From the NCBI GenBank assembly GCA_041477875.1, contig JBGOVA010000001.1:1-64000 (forward strand): 64,000 bases of DNA, read 5' to 3'. This document shows positions 46,419 to 54,315 of this stretch, piece by piece. Each line of letters opens with the position of its first letter. Position 1 is the first letter of the stretch. Source of the stretch: SZUA-430 sp041477875 (GTDB lineage Bacteria; Pseudomonadota; Alphaproteobacteria; Micropepsales; Micropepsaceae). The position numbers and the translations under genes were made by a program. The notes beneath the pieces were generated by a model. The model saw only the letters and a list, made by a program, of their open reading frames with translations, was not told the DNA's origin and searched no databases.

Positions 46419-48263
46419 TCACCGGTTAGCGACGGCCACGATATGGCCTTCGCCGACTGACTCATAGCGAGGCTTTGCGCCCCGCTTTAGGCGATATGGC
46501 TCGGGCCAGGCGGAAGGGTCCGAGGCGCGGCCTTGCATCAGGACACCCAGATCGAGCTTGCGATCGGGGTCGGGTTCCGGATTCGCGGCCAACAGGGCCT
46601 TTGTATAGGGGTGTTGCGGGTTGGCGAAAAGCTCGGCGGTCGTGGCGGCCTCGACAATCCGCCCACGGCACATCACGAAAACGCGCGCGGCAATGGCGCG
46701 CACGACCGCCAAATTGTGACTGACGAACAAACTGGCGACGCCGAGATCCTGCCTGAGGCCGTCGAGCAGCCCCAGAATCTGCGCCTGAACCGAAACGTCG
46801 AGCGCCGAGACGGGTTCGTCGCACACCAGCAAATCCGGCCCCAACGCCAACGCGCGCGCGACGCCGATGCGCTGGCGCTGTCCGCCCGAAAACGCGTTCG
46901 GGTGGCGCATCAGCATCATGCGGTCGAGTCCGACCATCTCGAAGAGCGCCGCCGCCCAGCGCAGCCGCTGGCTCGAATTGCCGAGCCCATGAATGACGAA
47001 CGGTTCCGTGACGATCTCCTCCGCCGTCAGCCGCGGATTGAGCGAGGCGAACGGATCCTGAAACACGTACTGGACCCGCGTGCGATATTTCTTCAGTGCA
47101 GCGCCACTCAGATCGGCGATCGACGACATACCCTTGCCGTCATAGGCGAGGATCGTCCCGCTGTCGGGCGTCAGCGCGCGCAGGATCATCTTCGACAACG
47201 TCGACTTCCCACATCCGCTTTCCCCGACTAGGCCGACGCACTCACCGGCGTTGATCGTGAGATCGACGCCGATCACCGCCTCGACCGTGCCGCCGTCCGC
47301 CTCGGGCCCGCGCTTGCGCGGAATGAAACGCTTGCTCACGTCCTTGATTTCGACGAGCGGCGTGCCCGTCGGCGGGCCGAGGCGTTCGCTCCACACCGGC
47401 CCCAGCGCTTGGATCGCGGCATTGCTCGCGTGCGGCGGATTGAGCACGAACGGCTCGCCCTCGAGCCGCGGCACGGCCGCGAGCAGCGCGCGCGCGTAGT
47501 CCGTGCGTGGCTGCGTCAGCACCTCGTGCGTAGAGCCCTGCTCCACGACCACGCCGTCGCGCAGCACGACCACGTGGTCCGCGACGTTCGCGACCACGCC
47601 GAAATCATGCGTGATGAAGAGAAGGCTCAAGCCCATCTCGTCCTGCAGATCGGCGAGGAGCTTCAGCGCCAGCGCCTGGACCGTGACGTCGAGTGCCGAC
47701 GTCGGCTCGTCCGCGATGACGAGCGCAGGCCTGCACACGAGCGCCGAAGCCAGCATCGCGCGCTGGCGCAAGCCGCCGGAGAGCTCGAACGGAAAGCGGC
47801 CGAACGCGGACTCGGGCTCCGGGAATCCGACATGCGCCAAAACTTCGATCGCGCGCCGCTTCGCCTCGCTCGTGGACATGCTCTCGTGCATCTTGAGCGT
47901 CTCGACCAGCATCGCGCCGATGCTGACCACGGGCGACAATGCCGCCGAGGGTTCCTGAAACGCCATCGCCAAGCGGTTGCCGCGCAGCCGGCGATACGCA
48001 CCCGGCGCAAGCGTCGTCAGTTCGACCTCGCCCGTTTCGTCTTTGGGATCGCGAAGGACGATCCGCCCGCTGCGCACGCTCGTCGACGGCAGCAATCCCA
48101 TGATCGCCGATCCGATCGTCGACTTGCCCGACCCGCTTTCGCCGACGAGCGCCACGGTCTTCCCGGCCGGCACCGAAAAGCTCACGTCCTTCAAGATCGG
48201 CGTGACGCGCTTCCCGTCGCGAAAACTGACCGTCAGATTCTCGAGCGTCAGCGCGTCCGCCAT
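46419..48263 (-). CDS. fused two-domain ABC ATPase (YejF type)
   Basis: A 614-aa protein with two complete nucleotide-binding domains. The first has Walker A LVGESGSGKSTIGS, signature ELSGGLRQRAMLASAL and Walker B LVIADEPTSALD. The second has LVGESGCGKSTLSK, AFSGGQRQRIGVARAL and LLVCDEPVSALD. The oligopeptide C-terminal extension (QHPYTKALLAANPEPDPDRK) is present. It energises the Yej-like importer. It begins one base after the small membrane protein gene, tying the importer to the glycosyltransferase genes. Confidence 0.94.
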   Translation of the reverse strand: MADALTLENLTVSFRDGKRVTPILKDVSFSVPAGKTVALVGESGSGKSTIGSAIMGLLPSTSVRSGRIVLRDPKDETGEVELTTLAPGAYRRLRGNRLAMAFQEPSAALSPVVSIGAMLVETLKMHESMSTSEAKRRAIEVLAHVGFPEPESAFGRFPFELSGGLRQRAMLASALVCRPALVIADEPTSALDVTVQALALKLLADLQDEMGLSLLFITHDFGVVANVADHVVVLRDGVVVEQGSTHEVLTQPRTDYARALLAAVPRLEGEPFVLNPPHASNAAIQALGPVWSERLGPPTGTPLVEIKDVSKRFIPRKRGPEADGGTVEAVIGVDLTINAGECVGLVGESGCGKSTLSKMILRALTPDSGTILAYDGKGMSSIADLSGAALKKYRTRVQYVFQDPFASLNPRLTAEEIVTEPFVIHGLGNSSQRLRWAAALFEMVGLDRMMLMRHPNAFSGGQRQRIGVARALALGPDLLVCDEPVSALDVSVQAQILGLLDGLRQDLGVASLFVSHNLAVVRAIAARVFVMCRGRIVEAATTAELFANPQHPYTKALLAANPEPDPDRKLDLGVLMQGRASDPSAWPEPYRLKRGAKPRYESVGEGHIVAVANR

Positions 48264-48264
48264 C

Positions 48265-48771
48265 TCAAAACCGTGGTTTGGCGATGACACCGGCGGCGGC
48301 CAGATTGGCGTGCGTCGAATCCGAAATGCCGAGTTCGGCCGCGCGCGCCGCCTCCCACGCGCGGGCGAGGACATCGTTGAACCGCTCCAGCCGATCGTCG
48401 ATCGCGATCGTCTGCCGGCCGCTCCCCCTCAGTTTGAGATCCATCCACCCCTCTTTGCGGTCGCGGCTCAAAGGAAAGTGACGCAACTCGAACCGCTCGA
48501 GCTCAGCCCATTTGATCGCTCTTGCCCCGAACAGTCCACCGCTAAGCCTCAGGCCTTGGTCGCCGACCTCGACGACGCTCGTCAGCCGCGACACCGTGCT
48601 CGCGAGATAGAGCCCGAACAGAATAACGAGAATAAGGACGCCGAAGAACCCAAACGACCCGATGCGCGTGGCGAGGAGCAAGAGCAGCGTAGCGCCGAAC
48701 GCTATCCCCCCGCGCGCGAGATCGCCGGTGAGGGAACCGGGCGGCCAGCGATGAACGCTGGTCTCGCTCAT
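48265..48771 (-). CDS. hypothetical membrane protein with PH-like cytoplasmic domain, 168 aa
   Basis: Two adjacent hydrophobic segments (GIAFGATLLLLLATRIG and FFGVLILVILFGLYLAST) lie at about residues 22-56. They are followed by a beta-rich region (VVEVGDQGLRLSGGLFGARAIKWAELERFELR, given in parts) resembling the PH-like domain of small bacterial membrane proteins. The C-terminus is helical. I do not recognise a named family. It overlaps the deacetylase-like gene by 4 bp and precedes the YejF-type gene by 1 bp. Confidence 0.7.
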   Translation of the reverse strand: MSETSVHRWPPGSLTGDLARGGIAFGATLLLLLATRIGSFGFFGVLILVILFGLYLASTVSRLTSVVEVGDQGLRLSGGLFGARAIKWAELERFELRHFPLSRDRKEGWMDLKLRGSGRQTIAIDDRLERFNDVLARAWEAARAAELGISDSTHANLAAAGVIAKPRF

Positions 48772-49532
48772 AGCCCGAACGCCGAGGCCGGCGTGTGCCA
48801 CGTCACGGCCGGATGCCCTCGCGTGACTTCGAGGAGGCGCACGATGAGCCGCTCTTTCGCCGGGCTCCAATACGCATGATGCGTCAACAGCCCCAGCGGC
48901 TCGCTCGCACGCGAACGCTGCGCGCGCCGCCAGCGCAGTTTCCGAAGCAGCAGCGCCGCAATCAAGCGCTCCTCCTTGATCACCCGCCCCCGCCGCCAAT
49001 CGATCACATCGAGATGCGTATTGACCTGAAGAAGCCCGCTCACCGGCCTTGCCGCCGCGCGCGGCTTCCACGTCGACAGCCCGCGAAACCCAAGCCGTGG
49101 CAGATGGGGCAGGGCGCTGGGCACGATGCGATTCCACGGCGGCACCAACACCGGTAGCGCGCGCCCGCCGAAAGCCTTGCGCGACAGCGACAGTCCTTGC
49201 TCCAAATCGCCCAGAATTTCCTCGACGCTTCGCGTCCCGCCGAACTCGCGTTTCGCCTGACCTTGGCGCGCGTGATTCTCGTGCGCGAAGCCGTGAACCA
49301 AGATCTGCGCCTCCCCCGCGCGCTCGAGCAGCGCGACCAATCGCGGCTTCAATTTCGCCGGAATGGCGGAAAGGCCGACCTTCACATCGAACCGCCGCGC
49401 GACGGCGAGCATGTTCTTGAGTTCGTCCGACACGTCTTGCGCGTCATCGTCGCGCCACCAGAACTGCGCGATGCGCTTCTCGCTCGCCCACACATCGAGT
49501 TCGTCGCGAACGCGGCCCCAGGCGTCAGCCAT
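48768..49532 (-). CDS. polysaccharide deacetylase-like protein
   Basis: A 254-aa NodB-type barrel protein without a signal peptide. The metal/catalytic motifs can be placed as QFWWRDDDAQD (motif 1, Asp pair, residue ~27), LVHGFAHENHA (motif 2, H-x3-H, residue ~78) and LVPPWNRIVPSALP (motif 3, residue ~127), with LGLLTHHAYW (motif 5, His) near the C-terminus. It probably removes acyl groups from a sugar, in the cytoplasm. Position among glycosyltransferases supports a role in making or trimming a glycan. Confidence 0.82.
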   Translation of the reverse strand: MADAWGRVRDELDVWASEKRIAQFWWRDDDAQDVSDELKNMLAVARRFDVKVGLSAIPAKLKPRLVALLERAGEAQILVHGFAHENHARQGQAKREFGGTRSVEEILGDLEQGLSLSRKAFGGRALPVLVPPWNRIVPSALPHLPRLGFRGLSTWKPRAAARPVSGLLQVNTHLDVIDWRRGRVIKEERLIAALLLRKLRWRRAQRSRASEPLGLLTHHAYWSPAKERLIVRLLEVTRGHPAVTWHTPASAFGL

Positions 49533-50637
49533 CGGAAAGGATTTTGCGCAATGCGATCACCGTTCCCTCACGCCCGTTGAAATCGATAGCGGCGGGGGGA
49601 GGCTCGCTGTCCGCAACCTCGTCGACCGCGCGCGCCAGCACGCGTGGATCAAGGTCGCCGGCACGAACCAATTTGATCAATCCGCGGGCCGCAAACTTCT
49701 GCGCCCGCATCAGCTGCTCTCTCTCGCGCTCCGTTTCGAATGGCACCGCGACCGTTGTCGTCCGTGCTTTGACCGCTTCGATCAACGTATTGTAGCCCGC
49801 CTGTGAGATCGACACGGCGGCGTTCGCCAGCCTCGCGCGAAAATCCGGCAGGCTGGGCACAACCGTCGCGCCGTCGACCGAGATTCCGCCCGTCAGCGGA
49901 CCTGTCACAAACGTCCAAGGCCGCGCGCTCAGGCGCGAATGCTTGCGCGCTTCGAGCGCGGCCTCGATCAAATGCCGCCCCGCCGCCCCGCCGCCCGCCG
50001 ACACCAGAATCTCACGGCGTGTAGCCTGCGCTTGCGGCATGTCCGCAGAGATGTAGCCCGTATAGATGCAGCGCCCGGCGAGCGCCGCCGTTTCCGCAAA
50101 ACTCTCTTCCAAGCGAACGAGGCTCGGATCGCCGTGCACCAAGATCGCGTCGTAGCGATCGCGCGCGCGTTGCACCATCGCCGCCGCGCGGCCGTCCTTG
50201 CGCGGCCTCTGCAGAACATCGCGCACCGATGCAATCAGCTTCGGTGGCGCAGATGCGCGGCTTGCCTCATCGAGCAGCGCGTTCAATTCGAATTCAAGCA
50301 GCCTGCGCCCGAACGGAAACGTCTCCGTGATCACGGCATCCGGCCGCGCATTGCGGAACGCATCGAGCAACGCGTCACGCCGCCCTTCGTGCCAGACGCG
50401 GTCGACCGCGTTGCCCGCCGCGGTGACAAGCTCGTCGAACAATTCGTCCTTCGCCTTCGCCGCCGGCAGCTGCACGAACGCAATACCGCCGGGCACCGCT
50501 TCGCGCGGCGTCACGCCGCCGCTGACCAAGGTCACTGCGAACCCCGCATCGCGCAGCGCCTCGGAGAGAATGCGTGCGCGTGCGAAATGGCCGAAGCCCA
50601 AAAGATGCTGTACCCAAATCAAGACGCGCGCGTTCAT
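49525..50637 (-). CDS. MurG-like glycosyltransferase (GT28/EpsE-like)
   Basis: A 370-aa GT-B enzyme. The N-terminal loop IWVQHLLGFGHFARARILSEAL (in parts: LLGFGHFARAR) has the Gly-His-x-x-Arg donor-site signature of MurG-type transferases. The C-terminal half has LVSAGGGAAGRHLIE and the nucleotide-sugar loop ISQAGYNTLIEAVKART. It is cytoplasmic or membrane-associated. It overlaps its neighbours (ATGA upstream, 8 bp downstream). Its closest partner in the cluster is the paralogous gene at 53-54 kb. Confidence 0.85.
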   Translation of the reverse strand: MNARVLIWVQHLLGFGHFARARILSEALRDAGFAVTLVSGGVTPREAVPGGIAFVQLPAAKAKDELFDELVTAAGNAVDRVWHEGRRDALLDAFRNARPDAVITETFPFGRRLLEFELNALLDEASRASAPPKLIASVRDVLQRPRKDGRAAAMVQRARDRYDAILVHGDPSLVRLEESFAETAALAGRCIYTGYISADMPQAQATRREILVSAGGGAAGRHLIEAALEARKHSRLSARPWTFVTGPLTGGISVDGATVVPSLPDFRARLANAAVSISQAGYNTLIEAVKARTTTVAVPFETEREREQLMRAQKFAARGLIKLVRAGDLDPRVLARAVDEVADSEPPPAAIDFNGREGTVIALRKILSDG

Positions 50638-51731
50638 GTAAAACCGAGCTCCGCGAACACGCTGCGCAACGTTCTCGCGGCCGCCTCGACACTGCGCTCG
50701 TCGCGCACGAAGCGCCGCCCGTTCTCGCCGAGGTGTCGCCGCAACGCGGTATCCGTCAGCAGCCGTCGAAGGTTTGCGGCGTAACCCTTCACATCCCCGG
50801 GCGCGCTCAAAAGCGTCGTCTCGCCCTCCACGGTCGCGTCCGGCACGCCGCGGTCGCGGCACGCGACGACCGGCAATCCGGCGCCCTGCGCTTCAAGGAA
50901 CGCAAGCCCGTAAGCCTCGCCCAATCCCGGCCACGCGAAGACGTCGGCCGACGCCATGAGAGCGGGAATGCGATCCGCCGCAACCGCGCCCAGGAACACA
51001 ACGTCATGAATCGGTGCGCGCGACGAAAACATCGCTTCGATCTCACGGCGAAACACGCCGTCGCCGGCAATCGACAGCTTCAGCGGCACATCCGCGAGTT
51101 CACGCAACGCGCCCGCAAGCAGCTGATAGCTCGCCCTTTTGCGCTCGTTGCGCATCATCGCGACCGCCAGCAAATGCCCGGCGCTGGACGTGCGCTTGAG
51201 GGCAGGCACGAACGCGCCCACATCAATGAACGGCTTCAGGTCGCGCACGCGGCCCGGCGCGATCTGATCCAAGCAAAATCGATCGAACGCCGTCATCGCC
51301 AGCAATCGGTCCGCCGAGGACAGCGCCGCCGCAGTTCCCTCGTGCCCGATCGCCCACGGCCCTCCCGCGCGCTTCGGCGCATGAGAGCCTTCCGCGATCA
51401 TATAGGGAATTCCAAGCGCTCGGCTGACCGACGGCCCAATCCAATCCGGCGATTTGTAATAGACGTGATAGCTGAACCAGAGATCAGGCTTGGCGGTTGT
51501 CCCGCTTTCAACGTGCGCAATCAGATCGCCGGCAACCCGGTCGCTTTCGGCGCGCAGTGTTTTCTGCACACTTGCGTCGCCCGTGCCCTCATAGGTTCGT
51601 GGCAAATTCGGCGACAAGACCTCAACGCCGGCAAGATCGAGCGCGTGTCGCAACAACGCCGCCATGCGTTGCACGCCTGACGCTGCGTCGGCGTCTTGGG
51701 CCGCCATTGGCGAATAGAAGATCGCGCGCAT
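50634..51731 (-). CDS. GT4 family glycosyltransferase
   Basis: A 365-aa GT-B enzyme. The N-terminus MRAIFYSPMAAQDADAASGVQRM fits the acceptor-side domain. The C-terminal GT4 signature is EAYGLAFLEAQGAGLPVVACRDRGVPD, with the E-x7-E catalytic/donor pair (in EAYGLAFLEAQG). The donor is probably a UDP- or GDP-sugar. It overlaps both adjacent genes (TGATG and ATGA). Confidence 0.88.
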   Translation of the reverse strand: MRAIFYSPMAAQDADAASGVQRMAALLRHALDLAGVEVLSPNLPRTYEGTGDASVQKTLRAESDRVAGDLIAHVESGTTAKPDLWFSYHVYYKSPDWIGPSVSRALGIPYMIAEGSHAPKRAGGPWAIGHEGTAAALSSADRLLAMTAFDRFCLDQIAPGRVRDLKPFIDVGAFVPALKRTSSAGHLLAVAMMRNERKRASYQLLAGALRELADVPLKLSIAGDGVFRREIEAMFSSRAPIHDVVFLGAVAADRIPALMASADVFAWPGLGEAYGLAFLEAQGAGLPVVACRDRGVPDATVEGETTLLSAPGDVKGYAANLRRLLTDTALRRHLGENGRRFVRDERSVEAAARTLRSVFAELGFT

Positions 51732-52963
51732 CAGCCTTCGGTCCGCTCGCGAAGCAACTGGGCGATCTCGTCATATCCCGCCTCGCCGTCACAGTCCCGC
51801 CGCGCTTGAGCCAAGGCCGCAGCGCCCAGCCGTTCCCGCAGGGCCGTATCACGGATGAAGCCGCCCAATACCGCGGCGAGCGCCTGCGCGTCGCGCGGAG
51901 CGACCAATCGCCCGTTCACGCCGTCGCCGACGACTTCCTCAATGCCGCCGGCGCGCGTCGAGACAACGGCAAGGCCGCGCGCCTGCGCCTCAAGCAGCGC
52001 ATTCGGAATCCCGTCACGGTCCCCGTCGACGCTCACGACCGCCGGCAAGACGAACATGTCGGATCGATCGAGAGCCGCGATGACGTCGGCATGGCTTTGC
52101 GCTCCGTGCCACGTCACGCGGTCTTCCAGCGCCAGCGTCCGCGTCCGCTCCTTCAACGCGCCGAGCTGCTCGCCCCCGCCGTAGTGATCGAACCGGAAGG
52201 CAAGATCGCGCGGCAGGCGAACCAGTGCGTCAAGCAGCGTGCGAAGCCCCTTCTTCTCCACCGCCCGCGCGACGCACACGATCCGCACCGGCTGATCGCG
52301 CTGTGTGCCGTCGCGCGACTGGGGCGGCGGATTCGCTGCCAAGAGCCCCGGTGCAAGCCCGTGGTGGATCAAGCGAAGCTTCTCGCCGTCGCCGAACGAC
52401 GCAAGCTTCTTGTGTCCGGATTTGCTGCATACCGTCACGAACGCCGCTTCGCTGAGCTTTTGCTGCAAGTCCCACTTGGACGTCGTCCAAATGTCCTTGG
52501 CGTGCGCCGAGATACTGAACGTGACCCGGCGCATCTGCGCGGCATAACGCGCAACCGAAGTGGGACTGTGCGCGAAATGCGCGTGGATGTGGCGAATGGT
52601 CGCCGGCATCTCCGTCGCCAACACGCATGCCTGTCCGAACCGCCGCATACGCCCGCGCGCAAACTCGGAAGCAAGATCCTCCCGGAACGCACGCCATGCT
52701 GTACGAAATCCCGGCAATCGTCGTGCGCGCGCAAACGCCTTCGCCACACGCCAGGGCGCATGATGTAGATATTCGGGCAGATAGCGCGGTTGGGCCTTCA
52801 CGCGGTTCTCGACCAACGCCGCATCGGGGCCGGGCCGACGCAAGGCGAAAAGCGAAAACGCGAAGCCTCGCGCCTCCAGCGCCTCGAGCTCCCGCGCGAT
52901 GAACGTTTCCGACAACCGCGGAAACCCCTTGACCACGATCGCGAGTGTCTCACCGCCGGTCAT
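51731..52963 (-). CDS. GT4 family glycosyltransferase (colanic-acid type)
   Basis: A 410-aa GT-B enzyme. FPRLSETFIARELEALEARG at about residues 14-33 is a signature shared with WcaL/AmsK-like exopolysaccharide transferases. HIHAHFAHSPTSVARYAA follows near 150. The C-terminal donor region is GIPNALLEAQARGLAVVSTRAGGIEEV. It starts 3 bp after the upstream glycosyltransferase stop. Evidence for exopolysaccharide-type rather than LPS-type product is only by similarity. Confidence 0.9.
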   Translation of the reverse strand: MTGGETLAIVVKGFPRLSETFIARELEALEARGFAFSLFALRRPGPDAALVENRVKAQPRYLPEYLHHAPWRVAKAFARARRLPGFRTAWRAFREDLASEFARGRMRRFGQACVLATEMPATIRHIHAHFAHSPTSVARYAAQMRRVTFSISAHAKDIWTTSKWDLQQKLSEAAFVTVCSKSGHKKLASFGDGEKLRLIHHGLAPGLLAANPPPQSRDGTQRDQPVRIVCVARAVEKKGLRTLLDALVRLPRDLAFRFDHYGGGEQLGALKERTRTLALEDRVTWHGAQSHADVIAALDRSDMFVLPAVVSVDGDRDGIPNALLEAQARGLAVVSTRAGGIEEVVGDGVNGRLVAPRDAQALAAVLGGFIRDTALRERLGAAALAQARRDCDGEAGYDEIAQLLRERTEG

Positions 52964-52966
52964 GTC

Positions 52967-54169
52967 TCACGCAGCGGACGTCTTGCGCGTCCGCCCGAAC
53001 CACGACCCGCAAGCTGCCACCACCTTCTCCAGGCCGTCGAGCAAGCCGGGCGTCGCGCGTGTCGACGGCAACGGCTGCTTGGGCAACGCTTGCAATGCCG
53101 CGACCATCGCGTCCGTATCGGGCCGCTCGCCTTCGGCCGGTTCGGCGAGCATGCGCGCCAGCCCCAGTCGCTCGGCGGCTTGCGCGCGAATGGTTTGTTC
53201 CAACCGCGGCACGTGGCGCGGCACGATCAGCGCGCGCTTGTCGAACGACAGGATCTCGCAAAACGTGTTGTACCCGCCCATGGACGCGGTCGCGAGACAT
53301 CCGGCCATCAAGTGCTCCATGCGCGGCTCGAACGTGAGGGTGCGCAATCCAGGGATCGCCGCCACGCGGCGCTCGAACGCGACCCGCGCTTCGGCACGCA
53401 TGAACGGCCCCGGCACGATCAAGGCCGGCGGCAACGCGCGTGCGTCGCGCTCATACGCCGCCAGCGCCCAGTCGATCAAAAGCTCGCCGTCCCCGCCCCC
53501 GCCCGTCGTCACGAGAATGCGCTGGTTCAAGTCCGCAAGCATGGCTGCCGGCAACGCGACCGGCCGCGTGCGCCGAAGATAGCCCGTAAACGTCGTCTTG
53601 CGCACGATCTGCGGTGATAAACCCAAACCTTGCAGCGGATCGTAGATCGCCTTCAGCCCGTAGATCCAGATATCGTCATAAAGCTGCTCGAGCGCCGGCA
53701 GCGCGTGCTTGCGCCGCCATTCATGCGCCAGCGCCTCCGGTTCGTCGAGTATGTCGCGAAGTCCGAGCACCAACCGCGTGCCGCGCGCCTTCAACGCCTC
53801 GAGCGTGCCTTCCAATTCGCCGCGCAGCCCGAGTGGCTCTTTGTCGACGATGAACACATCGGGCGCGAACCTGACCGCCGTCTCCGTGATCAGCGACGAA
53901 CGCAGAGTTGTCGTCTCCTGGATCGATCCGTTCTCGCCGAGCGGCACATAGTCGCCGTTGCGCAACTTGATGATCCCGGGCACGCGCACGAAATCGACGC
54001 GCATCTTGAAATCGAAGCTGCCGATGATGGGCGAACCCGAAACGATCAAGACCTTCAGCTTCGGAAACGCTTCGGCAAGCGCATGCGCGATCGTCCGGCA
54101 GCGGCGAATATGCCCCAGGCCGAAACTGTCGTGGCTGTAGATGAGAACGCGCCCCTGCGACCTGGAAAT
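52967..54169 (-). CDS. MurG-like glycosyltransferase (COG4671 type), probable ATT start
   Basis: A 400-aa GT-B enzyme if begun at ATT 54169. The N-terminal RVLIYSHDSFGLGHIRRCR motif is the essential nucleotide/acceptor loop of this family and lies upstream of the first ordinary start codon (TTG 54049). An in-frame TGA lies at 54184-54182, and no ATG, GTG or TTG occurs between it and the motif. ATT 54169 is preceded by GAGG (54180-54177) at 7 nt. The C-terminal half has ILVTTGGGGDGELL and SMGGYNTFCEILSF. This is the first gene of the minus-strand run. Confidence 0.82.
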   Translation of the reverse strand: MSRSQGRVLIYSHDSFGLGHIRRCRTIAHALAEAFPKLKVLIVSGSPIIGSFDFKMRVDFVRVPGIIKLRNGDYVPLGENGSIQETTTLRSSLITETAVRFAPDVFIVDKEPLGLRGELEGTLEALKARGTRLVLGLRDILDEPEALAHEWRRKHALPALEQLYDDIWIYGLKAIYDPLQGLGLSPQIVRKTTFTGYLRRTRPVALPAAMLADLNQRILVTTGGGGDGELLIDWALAAYERDARALPPALIVPGPFMRAEARVAFERRVAAIPGLRTLTFEPRMEHLMAGCLATASMGGYNTFCEILSFDKRALIVPRHVPRLEQTIRAQAAERLGLARMLAEPAEGERPDTDAMVAALQALPKQPLPSTRATPGLLDGLEKVVAACGSWFGRTRKTSAA

Positions 54170-54315
54170 GGTTAAACCTCACTGTCGAATTCGCCGCGTC
54201 GGCGGGCGAGCCCTGGCGAATCTCGCATGGGTCCGGCGCGGACGAAAGGGCGTGGCCTTCGGCCCGCTTTGTCTCTAGCTTGTGCCCGGAATCCGGGCCG
54301 ATTTGCACGTCAGGT

